This document shows, piece after piece, positions 1 through 7,210 of a stretch of 64,000 nucleotides of DNA. The position numbers were made by a program, and so were the translations under genes. The notes beneath the pieces were generated by a model. That model did not search any database. It was not told the origin of the DNA and saw only the letters and a program-made list of their open reading frames with translations. Positions within the stretch are counted from its first letter, which is position 1. Each line of letters opens with the position of its first letter. Source of the stretch: Bhargavaea changchunensis (GTDB taxonomy: Bacteria > Bacillota > Bacilli > Bacillales_A > Planococcaceae); contig NZ_JBHTCT010000034.1 in assembly GCF_042665595.1 (NCBI RefSeq), positions 1 to 64,000 of the forward strand, written 5' to 3'.

Positions 1-180
1 CTTGGGATCCAACCCTGCCTCCAGGAAGATTTCGTATGGCGTCTTGCCTTCCTGATAGGCCTTCACGGCGTTCAATTTAAATTCAGGCGAGTATTGTATG
101 GTCTTATCCGTTACATGAAGGACATTGTGATTGTCCTCGAGAAGTCGGCGAATGGATTCATTAATAGGTTGGCGGCTCAT
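1..180 (-). CDS. IS3-type transposase orfA, N-terminal part only
   Basis: The start codon ATG is at 178-180, preceded by GGAGGAG at a good distance; the gene runs off the left edge after 60 codons. The visible protein begins MSRQPINESIRRLLEDN and contains YSPEFKLNAVKAYQEGKT, the typical start of the helix-turn-helix of IS3-family orfA proteins (the segment that binds the element's own ends). In this family orfA is usually joined to the DDE catalytic orfB by ribosomal frameshifting; that part is not visible. Nothing in the 180 bases suggests decay. Confidence 0.85.
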   Translation of the reverse strand, partial: MSRQPINESIRRLLEDNHNVLHVTDKTIQYSPEFKLNAVKAYQEGKTPYEIFLEAGLDPK

Positions 181-289
181 TGAAAATCTCCTCCGTTCAA
201 CTTTGTGTTCAGTATAGCGGAGTTTTTGACCACGCAAAAACCCCGAACCGGGACTTTTTTAAAGTGTCCGTAGTTCGGGGTTCAGTTCA
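1..289 (-). mobile_element. End of an IS3-family-type insertion sequence, cut by the window edge
   Basis: The left edge holds the start of a transposase orfA on the minus strand plus about 110 bases of terminal DNA. Read on the minus strand the outer end begins TGAACTGAACCCC at 289, which resembles the TG-starting ends of the IS150 group of IS3 elements. Just inside is a hairpin (241-280) with 8-bp arms CCCCGAAC/GTTCGGGG. The other end and orfB lie outside the window, so the boundary and family are inferred from one terminus and one partial gene. Confidence 0.65.
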
Positions 290-317
290 CGCTGCCCACA
301 GGGCGGCGTTTTTTTTT
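290..317 (+). terminator. Rho-independent terminator, plus strand
   Basis: Eight-bp stem CGCTGCCC/GGGCGGCG with loop ACA followed by nine T. It faces the ridA-like gene's own terminator and directly abuts the IS end, so it may belong to a plus-strand gene interrupted or displaced by the IS. Confidence 0.75.
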
Positions 318-332
318 ATGGATCACAATCCG

Positions 333-361
333 AAAAAACGCCTGCCCCAATGGGACAAGCG
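333..361 (-). terminator. Terminator of the RidA-family gene
   Basis: On the minus strand CGCTTGTCCCATTGGGGCAGGCG is followed by TTTTTT, two bases after the stop codon at 364. Nearly the same hairpin (28 of about 30 bases) recurs at 2452-2482, and a looser copy after tRNA-Thr at 3386-3417. Confidence 0.85.
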
Positions 362-363
362 CA

Positions 364-837
364 TCATTTTTCTTGCAGATCCACCGCAAAGATAAATTCA
401 ATCTCAACCGGCGTATTGTCGGGCAACTCAGCCGCTCCGATTGCCGAGCGGGCATGACGCCCTTTCTCGCCGAAAATCTTCTCCAGCAGCTCGGAAGCCG
501 CATCGATGACTTTCGACGGTTCATAAAATTCGGGTCCCGTCTGGACAAAGCCGGTCACCTTCAATACTTGCTCCATCCGGTCCAGACTTCCGATTTTTGC
601 TTTCAGTGCGCTGAGCCCTTTCAGCACGCAGTACTCAGCCAGCTCACGGGCCTGTTCCACAGTCACGTCTTTGCCGACCTTTCCCGGATACGGCACACTC
701 CCATTAATCCGTGGAACCTGGCCGCTCACGTATGCCGTCCCCCGATGGATTGTAACCGGCACATAACTGTACAGAGGCGCCACCGCCTCCGGAAGCTCCA
801 GGTCCAGTTCCTTGAGGCGACGTTCAACCGTATCCAT
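364..837 (-). CDS. RidA/YjgF family protein (enamine/imine deaminase-like)
   Basis: 157 residues of a RidA-fold protein. The family hydrolyses reactive enamine/imine intermediates released by PLP enzymes, in the cytoplasm; this longer version belongs to the subgroup often annotated YjgF/L-PSP. Seen: the segment AYVSGQVPRINGS near residue 38, KVTGFVQTG in the middle and the C-terminal PVEIEFIFAVD strand. A GTG at 846 is possible, but AAAGGAG lies 8 bases before the ATG at 837, so that ATG is chosen. Single gene with its own terminator. The general family is clear; the exact substrate is not. Confidence 0.85.
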   Translation of the reverse strand: MDTVERRLKELDLELPEAVAPLYSYVPVTIHRGTAYVSGQVPRINGSVPYPGKVGKDVTVEQARELAEYCVLKGLSALKAKIGSLDRMEQVLKVTGFVQTGPEFYEPSKVIDAASELLEKIFGEKGRHARSAIGAAELPDNTPVEIEFIFAVDLQEK

Positions 838-885
838 GTCCGACACTCCTTTTGACCAAACAATACTACTATCCCATCGCTCATT

Positions 886-1239
886 TTAACACTTGCATAC
901 CATCAAAACATTTCCGTCCGGATCTTTGAAATTAAAGTAATGATCATGTTCGATCGGCGTGACCAGTTCCACATTTTTGTTACTCATATAGTTAAATGCT
1001 TCTTCAATGTCTTCGGTAAGGATATGAAAGGGAGGTGTCTGGAACACCCGATCCTCCGCAAAGATTTTGCTGTCCAACACAATCCCTGTACCTTCCATCG
1101 GAATAACGTAGATGTGGCCAAAATGAATCTCTCCGTCAGCTTGCAACCCTAAAATGTCGCAGTACCAATCTCTCGCTTCCTCGATGTTGCTCACCGGGAT
1201 AAATACAGTTCCGATTCGTTTTAAAATGGGATTCTCCAT
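886..1239 (-). CDS. VOC family (glyoxalase/bleomycin-resistance fold) protein
   Basis: 117 residues, one vicinal-oxygen-chelate module. The beta-alpha-beta-beta-beta halves are recognisable: IGTVFIPVSNIEEARDWYCD at residues 9-28 and HDHYFNFKDPDGNVLMVC at the end. Members bind a divalent metal and act as lyases, isomerases, dioxygenases or antibiotic-binding proteins; nothing here fixes which. The RBS GGAGG precedes the ATG. The gene and its downstream neighbours are AT-richer than the rest of the window, which fits acquired DNA. Confidence 0.8.
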   Translation of the reverse strand: MENPILKRIGTVFIPVSNIEEARDWYCDILGLQADGEIHFGHIYVIPMEGTGIVLDSKIFAEDRVFQTPPFHILTEDIEEAFNYMSNKNVELVTPIEHDHYFNFKDPDGNVLMVCKC

Positions 1240-1317
1240 TAAAGACCTCCGCTAAAATAGGATATTTACTCTATTTCGTTAGTTGAATGGAAATCCCTTG
1301 TAAGCTTCCGCCCAGGT

Positions 1318-1512
1318 TCAATTCTTCTCGATGCTTCTGACAAGCCTCACCAGCCAATATAAGATGATCCAAGGCAAAATGAATTTTGTGGCCCATTCAA
1401 CCATTAAAGGAAATACAGCCATCATATTAAGATTAAACAGGTCAGAAACAATCGCGAGCAGCAGGATGATCGCTATTATGTAAAATGTGATTGAGAATCG
1501 TGACTTGTCCAT
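1318..1512 (-). CDS. Small hypothetical membrane protein (64 aa)
   Basis: Two hydrophobic stretches (about residues 8-28 and 38-56) separated by a short polar turn, with a basic C-terminus. AAGGACGGGG lies upstream of the ATG. I do not recognise the family. It sits alone between the VOC gene and the LprI-like lipoprotein gene. Confidence 0.55.
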   Translation of the reverse strand: MDKSRFSITFYIIAIILLLAIVSDLFNLNMMAVFPLMVEWATKFILPWIILYWLVRLVRSIEKN

Positions 1513-1598
1513 CGACTACCCCGTCCTTCTTTACTCGTTTATCAATCGAAAAAGTAGCATATCAGTCTGCATCCTTTTAGAAAAGTGTGCTGAAACAA

Positions 1599-1627
1599 GA
1601 AAACGCCCATATTGAAAAGGCGCTTTC
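1599..1627 (-). terminator. Possible terminator after the lipoprotein gene
   Basis: Arms GAAAGCGCC/GGGCGTTTTC with one mismatch and a 10-base loop. The T-tract is short, so efficiency is uncertain. Confidence 0.5.
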
Positions 1628-1643
1628 CGGCGACCGGCCGTTA

Positions 1644-2261
1644 TCACATCATGTAAACCTCAACTAATTCAATGCACCGCTCTTCTGTAAGACGGGCTAA
1701 AACCGTTACGTATTCCAGGTGCTCATGAGTTCCGCCTTTATATTTCTGTGATTCTTCCAACGCAGTTTCATCTCTATACTTTATCCAATTCCGCTGTTCT
1801 TCTCTCAGCCGGTCCATCTCATCTTGCGGCAGTTGCTCCTGCAAAACCCCATAGATCTCATTCAGCAAGTCATCCCAGATTTCCCATTTGTCGTTGGCCA
1901 CCTTTTTAAGGGCGAAAGTTGATGAATCAGTTTCCTTGAGTTGATCCGCTTCGGCTTTGGTGTCTTTGAGTCTCTGGAGATATTCCTCCTTTTTGCTGTC
2001 CGCAGCTTCACTGTCTCCGCTGGCACGGCTGACCGTTTTCTCCTGATCATTCTTATGATTGATTATAGTGCTGTCTGATGCTGTACCTTCTTGTTCGGTG
2101 TTTAACTCCTCATGCGATGAGCCTTCCTTTATAGCCGAGGCTGCCTCACCGGCTGATGGCTGATGTTCTGTTTCATGGTCCGATTCCGCAGAAGAATTGT
2201 TGCAAGCCCCCAAGATCAATATTGCTGCTGTTAGCATGACCATTAAAATACCTTTTCTCAT
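1644..2261 (-). CDS. Lipoprotein with LprI-like (DUF1311) domain
   Basis: 205 residues. A signal peptide with lipobox LGAC (Cys at about residue 20) sends it to the outer face of the membrane. Residues 25-115 are a low-complexity acidic Ser/Glu/Lys linker. The C-terminal ~85 residues carry the lysozyme-inhibitor LprI pattern: LLNEIYGVLQEQLP followed by REEQRNWIKYRD and a late Cys. In Bacillales these lipoproteins are common and mostly uncharacterised; the lysozyme-inhibitor role comes from the mycobacterial namesake and may not apply. Monocistronic. Confidence 0.75.
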   Translation of the reverse strand: MRKGILMVMLTAAILILGACNNSSAESDHETEHQPSAGEAASAIKEGSSHEELNTEQEGTASDSTIINHKNDQEKTVSRASGDSEAADSKKEEYLQRLKDTKAEADQLKETDSSTFALKKVANDKWEIWDDLLNEIYGVLQEQLPQDEMDRLREEQRNWIKYRDETALEESQKYKGGTHEHLEYVTVLARLTEERCIELVEVYMM

Positions 2262-2451
2262 TTCAAGCGCCCCCCACTCTTCTAAACTTCAAATTGCTCC
2301 TTCAATTCTTTCGTTAATCATACCATTATTTAGTGGAATCACTTAAATAGAAGGGGGTTCGGCTTTTCTCTCCGACTTTTTCTCTCCAATTCGCCCAATC
2401 TTCTGCTAAAAATAGTTGAATAGCTACCTCATCCAAGGGTAGATCTAGAGC

Positions 2452-2482
2452 AAAAAAATGCCTGCCCCAAATGGGACAAGCG
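2452..2482 (-). terminator. Copied terminator hairpin beside the tRNA-Thr remnant
   Basis: Minus strand CGCTTGTCCCATTTGGGGCAGGCATTTTTTT. It is much closer to the terminator at 333-361 than to the one following the intact tRNA-Thr, although it stands in the same place relative to the tRNA fragment. It may serve the YiiX-like gene at 2575-3087. Confidence 0.7.
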
Positions 2483-2491
2483 TTTCGAGTA

Positions 2492-2534
2492 AGTTTCCAG
2501 TCGGGCTCGAACCGGCAACCTCTTCCGCACCATG
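2492..2534 (-). repeat. Diverged 43-bp copy of the 3' half of tRNA-Thr (attachment-site remnant)
   Basis: Matches 3428-3470 at 38 of 43 positions, from the anticodon loop to the 3' end of tRNA-Thr. This is the segment tyrosine-recombinase elements usually duplicate when they integrate into tRNA genes. The 936-bp interval between the copies holds one AT-rich gene and no integrase. The rest of the 2262-2574 gap shows no gene. Confidence 0.7.
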
Positions 2535-2574
2535 TCTCTAATCGACTTTCCTCAAATCTTGATGTAATGGCCCC

Positions 2575-3087
2575 TTATCGTGTCGGGATTTTTAAGGGCT
2601 TGCTTTTCGCAACATAGCGAACCAAGTCATACAATTCATTTGGAGTAAGATCTATTCCGCGAAAAAAGCTATCTCTAATCTTCAGTTCGTCAAGTACTCC
2701 CATCTCATCGAGTACTAAAAAAACAAGTTCTGAGCAGATCAAGTGCTTGGGATTATTCAGTCTGTTGTGACCTTTGACTCTAAATACCTTCCTGATCATA
2801 TACCACAGCAATTGCACGTAGTCATATCTCTTGCCGATGTGACCCATAGCTGATTTGTATACCGATGATCTCTGTTCCCATGTGAGACCTAAATCGATCA
2901 CTTCGATGATGTTGTATTTATCTACCTGAAATCTCCTTAGGGCGACCCTTGTATTGTAATCTGCTTCAATAACCATGTCGTGTGACGCTACTACTGCGCA
3001 ATGACTAAACTTGCCTTTATCAAAATAACGAATGATTTGAGAGATGATCCCCTTGCCTTGGACGAATACAACGTCTCCTCTTCTCAA
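2575..3087 (-). CDS. YiiX/YebB-like permuted NlpC/P60 cysteine hydrolase
   Basis: 170 residues from the TTG at 3087, chosen because AGAGGTG sits 7 bases upstream; an open frame continues to 3210 but lacks a ribosome binding site. Seen: GDVVFVQGKG near the start, then KFSHCAVVAS (His), MVIEADYNTRV, KRYDYVQLLWYMIRK and LICSELVFLVLDEMG (Cys), the His...Cys order of the circularly permuted papain-like YiiX group. Such enzymes cleave or modify peptide or lipid amide bonds. The gene is clearly AT-richer than its surroundings and lies between two copies of the tRNA-Thr 3' end, so it probably arrived by integration. Confidence 0.7.
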   Translation of the reverse strand: MRRGDVVFVQGKGIISQIIRYFDKGKFSHCAVVASHDMVIEADYNTRVALRRFQVDKYNIIEVIDLGLTWEQRSSVYKSAMGHIGKRYDYVQLLWYMIRKVFRVKGHNRLNNPKHLICSELVFLVLDEMGVLDELKIRDSFFRGIDLTPNELYDLVRYVAKSKPLKIPTR

Positions 3088-3385
3088 TACTTCACACCTC
3101 TTTGTTAAAAAGGACGGGATTCCCCCTCCTCTTAAGGATGGGCCGTGGACAGTATTTACTGCTTCATGCTTGGTGAGGCGCAGCCAATGAGAGATACCAT
3201 CGTTCTTCATCAGGTAGACAGTGTGTGTGCTGACGTTCTATTTCTAATTCGAGATGAAAATTACCGCATCTGATTATCGAATTTGCTTTTCTGTTTAAAA
3301 GAACAAATCACTTTCCTTTCATAATTCGACGGTCCAAATTAAGAATCCTTTGAGGTGTCAACAAGTCATCTATTTCTCAATTAAC

Positions 3386-3417
3386 AAAAAAACGCTCAAT
3401 CCCTTATGGGACAAGCG
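3386..3417 (-). terminator. Terminator of the tRNA-Asn/tRNA-Thr unit
   Basis: Minus strand CGCTTGTCCCATAAGGGATTGAGCG followed by TTTTTTT, about 10 bases after the tRNA-Thr 3' end. Confidence 0.85.
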
Positions 3418-3427
3418 TTTTTGCGTA

Positions 3428-3500
3428 AGCTTCCAGCCGGGCTCGAACCGGCGACCTCTTCCTTACCATGGAAGCACTCTGCCTACTGAGCTATGGAAGC
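3428..3500 (-). tRNA. tRNA-Thr (GGT)
   Basis: 73-nt cloverleaf: acceptor GCTTCCA/TGGAAGC, D-arm AGCTCAGTAGGCAGAGT, anticodon stem CTTCC/GGAAG with loop ATGGTAA (anticodon GGT), T-arm GGTTCGAGCC. CCA is not encoded. It is the second tRNA of a two-gene transcript and the apparent target of a past integration. Confidence 0.95.
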
Positions 3501-3522
3501 ATAATATAGGTGAAAATAAAAA

Positions 3523-3597
3523 TGGCTCCGCAGGTAGGACTCGAACCTACGACCGATCGGTTAACAGCCGATTGCTCTACCACTGAGCTACTGCGGA
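3523..3597 (-). tRNA. tRNA-Asn (GTT)
   Basis: 75 nt including an encoded CCA. Acceptor TCCGCAG/CTGCGGA, anticodon stem ATCGG/CCGAT with loop CTGTTAA (anticodon GTT), T-arm with GGTTCGAGTCC. First tRNA of the Asn-Thr unit. Confidence 0.95.
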
Positions 3598-3625
3598 ATA
3601 TTGAAATATCGTACCGACAGATATC

Positions 3626-3654
3626 ATTATACACAGGACGCCGATACGTTTCAA
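3626..3654 (-). promoter_or_regulatory. Sigma-A promoter of the tRNA unit
   Basis: Minus strand -35 TTGAAA (3649-3654), 17-bp spacer, -10 TATAAT (3626-3631), placed about 30 bases before tRNA-Asn. Confidence 0.85.
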
Positions 3655-3793
3655 CCCTATTTTTTTGTTTGGCGGAACCTGTGTCAGTCTTGCCGATTTC
3701 CCCGTTTTCCATACCCATTCCTGCTTGCTCATGCCCGTCCCCTGCCACGCATAAGCTGATAAGAGCGAGTTTCAAGGAAAGGGGCGCCCCCGA

Positions 3794-4450
3794 TTGAAGA
3801 AGTTGCTGCTGTTTGGGCTGTTTTTCCTGTTCACCGCATTTGTGCTCGTCCGGTCTTCGGACGGCGGGCCGCTCATTCCCGTCTTTAACATCACCCAGGA
3901 ACCGGATGTGATCATACAGGGGAGCCACGGTGCCGCACTGACAGTCGACCTGTCATTCGGCGATACTGAAGTGAAGGCATGGCTCGAGGAACTGAAGACG
4001 CCTTATCCGCTTATCTTCGCCGATCCGGCCTGGCTGGAGCGCTCTCCGGATCTGGTCGAGCTGATAATCGACCGGAACATCCCGGTCGCCCTCCTCGGAG
4101 CGGAAGGCAAACGCTACGAAGATGAGCCTAAGCTGCTGGATGAGCAGATTGCCGTGTTTGAAGACCACTTCGGGCGCAAGCCGCTTTATTTCCGCACGAC
4201 AGACGAAGAATTCCCGAAAACACTCCAAAAGCAACTGTTCGAGGCCGAAGTAAACGCGCTCGGGTCGACGATGCGGTGGGATGGCGGCAAGCTGCCGAAA
4301 AAACGGGAAGGGCTGATTTTGTCCGTCCAACATCATCAGGAAGAACGGATGGACCTAAAAAAAGTAACGGAACTTCTGTCGGCCAATGAATTCCTGGCGA
4401 TCGAAGACGTGCTGTTCGGGTTGGAGACAAAGGAAAGGAAGTTCCCTTAA
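3794..4450 (+). CDS. PdaB-like polysaccharide-deacetylase homologue with lost catalytic motifs
   Basis: 218 residues with an N-terminal membrane anchor (residues 3-20). Position and orientation next to kbaA and gerD equal those of pdaB (ybaN) in B. subtilis, whose product is needed to keep spore cortex intact. Seen: ALTVDLSFGD (motif 1, usually TFDISWGD), then AWLERSPDLVELI matching the family's WAERHP segment. The later motifs are gone: there is no RPP near the middle (YFRTTDEE instead) and no LLHAS-type motif near the end. It is therefore a diverged, probably non-enzymatic homologue. TTG start with GGAAAGGGG upstream. Confidence 0.65.
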   Translation: MKKLLLFGLFFLFTAFVLVRSSDGGPLIPVFNITQEPDVIIQGSHGAALTVDLSFGDTEVKAWLEELKTPYPLIFADPAWLERSPDLVELIIDRNIPVALLGAEGKRYEDEPKLLDEQIAVFEDHFGRKPLYFRTTDEEFPKTLQKQLFEAEVNALGSTMRWDGGKLPKKREGLILSVQHHQEERMDLKKVTELLSANEFLAIEDVLFGLETKERKFP

Positions 4451-4455
4451 TACAG

Positions 4456-4484
4456 ATAAAAAACACCCGGCATGAGCCGGGTGT
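4456..4484 (-). terminator. Terminator between the convergent pdaB-like and kbaA genes
   Basis: Stem ACACCCGGC/GCCGGGTGT, loop of 4; on the minus strand it is followed by TTTTTTAT, so it mainly serves kbaA. Confidence 0.9.
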
Positions 4485-4499
4485 CGATGCGGTCCCCCA

Positions 4500-5213
4500 T
4501 CACTGGGCGGTCCGTTTTTTCTTTTTCTTCGGTTTGTCTGATGCGCCTTCCGCCCGCTTGCGGGCTTCGCGGCGCTCCTGGCGTTTTTTGATATCTTGTT
4601 CCGATTTGGCATTGTACTTCGGCAGCATGAGCAGCTGGTACATATTCACGGCAAGAAGCGGGAACAACAGGATCGTGACCCACTGGTCAATGTTGCCGCT
4701 CCGGACCATCAGTGCCGGAAGCCATTCAAGCGTCGTGATGACGATCATGAAGAAAAGCGCCGAAATGAGGACGTGCTTTTTGCCGGTCATCTTGACTTTC
4801 AGCCAAGCTGTCAGCGCAGGTACGGCGATGAGGAAGAAGAGCAGCATGAGGTAAAGGGCGGTCCTGCTTCCATCACCCTGCGTGATGTCAAAGCGGAAGA
4901 ATATCAGGTCGAACAAAACGACCGCAATGATGAGCATCTGGACCCAATTCCAGAGGGTCAGGGAGCGGAACATGTTTACGCCGAACTGGTGGACCGTGAG
5001 ATAAGCGAAAAAGCCCATTTGTGCCACTACGCTCATCGTGAAACCGAGAAAGACCATCCATAGGAATGCTGCGATGAATTCGCCATATTCCCCGGACTGG
5101 ATGAATGGAGAAAACGTATCGTTCCAGCGCACGATCAGACCGACGAGGCCGGTGATGCCGCCCCCGATCAAAAGTGCGTTGAGGAAAAATTTAAACCAGT
5201 TGCGTATTGTCAC
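4500..5213 (-). CDS. kbaA: KinB signalling pathway activator KbaA
   Basis: 237 residues with about six membrane helices (10-30, 45-70, 85-105, 120-137, 147-167, 180-195). KbaA is an integral membrane protein required for the KinB branch of the sporulation phosphorelay in B. subtilis. Recognised by the opening IRNWFKFFLNALLIGG, the conserved VVAQMGFFAYLTVHQFG and its syntenic place between gerD and pdaB. It has a longer tail than the ~200-residue B. subtilis protein: the last ~40 residues are Lys/Arg/Glu-rich. The start is a GTG with GGAGG 11 bases upstream. Its presence supports a sporulating ancestry. Confidence 0.88.
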   Translation of the reverse strand: MTIRNWFKFFLNALLIGGGITGLVGLIVRWNDTFSPFIQSGEYGEFIAAFLWMVFLGFTMSVVAQMGFFAYLTVHQFGVNMFRSLTLWNWVQMLIIAVVLFDLIFFRFDITQGDGSRTALYLMLLFFLIAVPALTAWLKVKMTGKKHVLISALFFMIVITTLEWLPALMVRSGNIDQWVTILLFPLLAVNMYQLLMLPKYNAKSEQDIKKRQERREARKRAEGASDKPKKKKKRTAQ

Positions 5214-5344
5214 GTCAGATTAAGCCTCCGTTTTTCATTTCCATTCATCAGTGTATCAACGATGGGCCGAAAAATCTATTTTGCGCGTGCATAGTCTGCA
5301 CCAAAATGTGAACAATAATTGAAACGATGGCGGGAAAGGATTTG

Positions 5345-5959
5345 ATGCGTGTGAAGCGGTTCCTCCCGGCCGGACTCGCTCTTCTCCTGCTTGCGGGATG
5401 CGGAGGCGGGCAGGCCGCCCCGAACTATGAAGAGACGAAAAAAATGGTGACTGATGCCCTCCAGACCGAGGACGGCAAAAAAGCGATCCGCGACCTTCTC
5501 TCCGACCCGGAGTTCAAGGACATGGTCGCCCTCGAGCAGGAGGAAGTCAAGACCTCGATCGAGGAAACGATGCTGTCGGATAAGGGTAAAGAGTTCTGGA
5601 AAAAGCAGTTCGAGGACCCGAAGTTCAAGGAAACCATCGCCAAGTCGATGCAGGAACAGCAGAAAGACGTCATGAAGGAGCTCATGAAGGATCCGGAATT
5701 CCAGAAGGACCTGGAGTCCCTGTTCGGTCAGGCGGAGATGCAGAAGACGCTCGGTGAAGTCATGAAATCCTCTGATATGCGCAAGGAGATGCAGAAAGTT
5801 GCCGAGGAGACGATCAACTCCCCGCTTCTTGCATCAAAGTGGAAGAAACTCATCGAGGAAGCCGGCAAGAAAGAGGGCGGCGGCGGTGGTGAAAGCGGCG
5901 GCGCAGGCGGTGGCGGCGACAAAAAAGATAAAGGCGGAGGAATGGGAAGCGGAGGCTGA
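5345..5959 (+). CDS. gerD: Spore germination lipoprotein GerD
   Basis: About 204 residues. Lipobox LLAGC anchors it to the inner spore membrane, where GerD organises nutrient receptors into the germinosome. Residues 35-165 are helical and charged with repeated DPEF/DPKF units, as in the GerD core that trimerises; the tail is a Gly-rich low-complexity stretch (GGGGGESGGAGGGG) typical of the family. AAAGGA at 5335-5340 could serve ATG 5345 (4 bases) or GTG 5351 (10 bases); the frame opens at 5327. Divergently placed from kbaA, as in Bacillus. Confidence 0.88.
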   Translation: MRVKRFLPAGLALLLLAGCGGGQAAPNYEETKKMVTDALQTEDGKKAIRDLLSDPEFKDMVALEQEEVKTSIEETMLSDKGKEFWKKQFEDPKFKETIAKSMQEQQKDVMKELMKDPEFQKDLESLFGQAEMQKTLGEVMKSSDMRKEMQKVAEETINSPLLASKWKKLIEEAGKKEGGGGGESGGAGGGGDKKDKGGGMGSGG

Positions 5960-5966
5960 CAAAGGG

Positions 5967-6005
5967 AAAAGGACGTTCCGGAGAAAATCGGAATCGTCCT
6001 TTTTT
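5967..6005 (+). terminator. gerD terminator
   Basis: Stem AAGGACGTTCCG/CGGAATCGTCCTT (one bulge) followed by TTTTTT. Confidence 0.9.
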
Positions 6006-6044
6006 GGTGTTTTCTTTATAATTAAAGACAAAGGGGGAAGCATC

Positions 6045-6503
6045 ATGAAGGCATCAGAAATCTTGTGGCATAACGAAGAATCTGTCCGTTTCATGCAGTC
6101 TCTCAGCCAATTGACCGAAGAAGAATGGCGGCGGCCGCTTGGTCAGGGCAAGTGGACGATCGCGGAAGTCGCCGGCCATCTTGCGCCTTGGGACCAATTT
6201 ATTTTAGAACACCGGCTCCCCTATTTTTTCAGGGATGCGCCATTGCCGGAGGGACCTGATGCGGAAGTGCTGAATGCACGCTCCGCAAAGGAGAGCCGCC
6301 TGCGCAGCCTGGAGGAAACGATTGAGGAATTTGTCTTTGTCCGCCGGCAGCTGATCGGCGCACTCCGCGATTTGCAGGCCGGCGATTGGAGCCGTGAATT
6401 CCAAATCGGGGATACCCGGATGACGCTCGTGCATTACTTCGAGGAAATGATTGAACATGACGAACACCATTTCCGGCAGATCCGGCACGCGCTTGATATT
6501 TAA
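6045..6503 (+). CDS. DinB-superfamily protein (four-helix metal-binding fold)
   Basis: 152 residues. The three-His metal site of the DinB/YfiT group is visible: GHLAPWD at residues 47-53 and EHDEHHFRQI near residue 140. Members include bacillithiol S-transferases (BstA) and other thiol-dependent detoxification enzymes, as well as proteins with no known reaction. AAGGGGGAAG lies 5 bases before the ATG. This gene and the GNAT gene separate gerD from salA, an insertion relative to B. subtilis. Confidence 0.8.
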   Translation: MKASEILWHNEESVRFMQSLSQLTEEEWRRPLGQGKWTIAEVAGHLAPWDQFILEHRLPYFFRDAPLPEGPDAEVLNARSAKESRLRSLEETIEEFVFVRRQLIGALRDLQAGDWSREFQIGDTRMTLVHYFEEMIEHDEHHFRQIRHALDI

Positions 6504-6505
6504 TT

Positions 6506-6544
6506 AAATGGGGTTCCGGCTGCGTCCGGAACCCCATTTTTATA
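6506..6544. terminator. Bidirectional terminator between the DinB-like and GNAT genes
   Basis: Stem ATGGGGTTCCGG/CCGGAACCCCAT with T-tracts on both strands (TTTTTAT on plus, TTTAATTAA on minus). Confidence 0.92.
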
Positions 6545-6995
6545 TTTCCTTTTTCACCATGACGAGAAAGCGAGTGTTCTCCCGGCTGAAGGCTCCGGAC
6601 TCCCGGAAACCGGCCTTCCGGTATAGACGGATGGCGCGCTCGTTAAAGTCCGCTACGGTCAGCCTGAAGGAGGCGGGTGACCGGGTTGTCCTAAGGTGGT
6701 CGAGGATGAACGAGAGGAATGCCATCCCGCCCCCGCGGTCAGCCCGCTCCGGGTTCATCCCGAGGCCGATATCAATGATTCCTTCTTCTTCCGGATATGC
6801 GCCTGCCCCGTATCCTGCCGGCACACGAGCTTCCTCTCCGGTGCAGAAAAAGCCTACGAGATGGCCGTTTTCGTAAATGACCTCGTACCCATGGAGCTCC
6901 CCTTCTCCGTTCATGTTGTAGAAATCATACGGCGGCGGATACGCCCAGTCCTTGATCTCCTTCGCTTCCTGTTCACTTATAGGCCGGATTTCCAT
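6540..6995 (-). CDS. GNAT family N-acetyltransferase
   Basis: 151 residues with one GNAT domain. The acetyl-CoA-binding pyrophosphate loop region reads MNPERADRGGGMAFL at about residues 80-95, and the C-terminal NERAIRLYRKAGFRESG is the classic motif B of the family. It transfers an acetyl group to a small-molecule or protein amine; the substrate cannot be read. AAAGGATG precedes the ATG. Confidence 0.85.
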   Translation of the reverse strand: MEIRPISEQEAKEIKDWAYPPPYDFYNMNGEGELHGYEVIYENGHLVGFFCTGEEARVPAGYGAGAYPEEEGIIDIGLGMNPERADRGGGMAFLSFILDHLRTTRSPASFRLTVADFNERAIRLYRKAGFRESGAFSRENTRFLVMVKKEI

Positions 6996-7071
6996 ACTGC
7001 GTCATCCTTTCATGACGAAACATTCGACGGAAAGGGGCTCCGCTCCTCTTTCAGGAAAGGGCTATGGCAGC

Positions 7072-7167
7072 GAAAGTGATGAATGAGCTCCTGAAAGTGA
7101 TGAAACGCCTCCTGAAAGTGACGAAACGCCTCCTGAAAGTGATGAATCCCTCTTTGAAAGTGATGAA
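7072..7167. repeat. Tandem array 1: five units, 21-bp period, core GAAAGTGATGAA
   Basis: Units start at 7072, 7093, 7114, 7135 and 7156. The first 12 bases are conserved and the remaining 9 vary (two units share CGCCTCCT). It lies between the GNAT gene's promoter side and the salA terminator. The reverse-complement core TTTCRTCACTTTC resembles that of array 7 at 42 kb. Confidence 0.85.
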
Positions 7168-7200
7168 AGAAAAAACCGCCGCACCCGGAGGATGCAGCGG
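7168..7200 (-). terminator. salA terminator
   Basis: Minus strand CCGCTGCA...TGCGGCGG with one G-T pair, followed by TTTTTTC, directly beyond the stop at 7211. Confidence 0.85.
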
Positions 7201-7210
7201 CTTGGATCAA

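Noticed and set aside
2575..3210. Longer YiiX-like protein starting at 3210
   Set aside because: No ribosome binding site, and the extra 41 residues resemble no part of the family; AGAGGTG points to the TTG at 3087.
6001..6045. TATAAT in the gap before the DinB-like gene as a promoter
   Set aside because: No acceptable -35 element lies 16-18 bases upstream; the sequence there is the gerD terminator.
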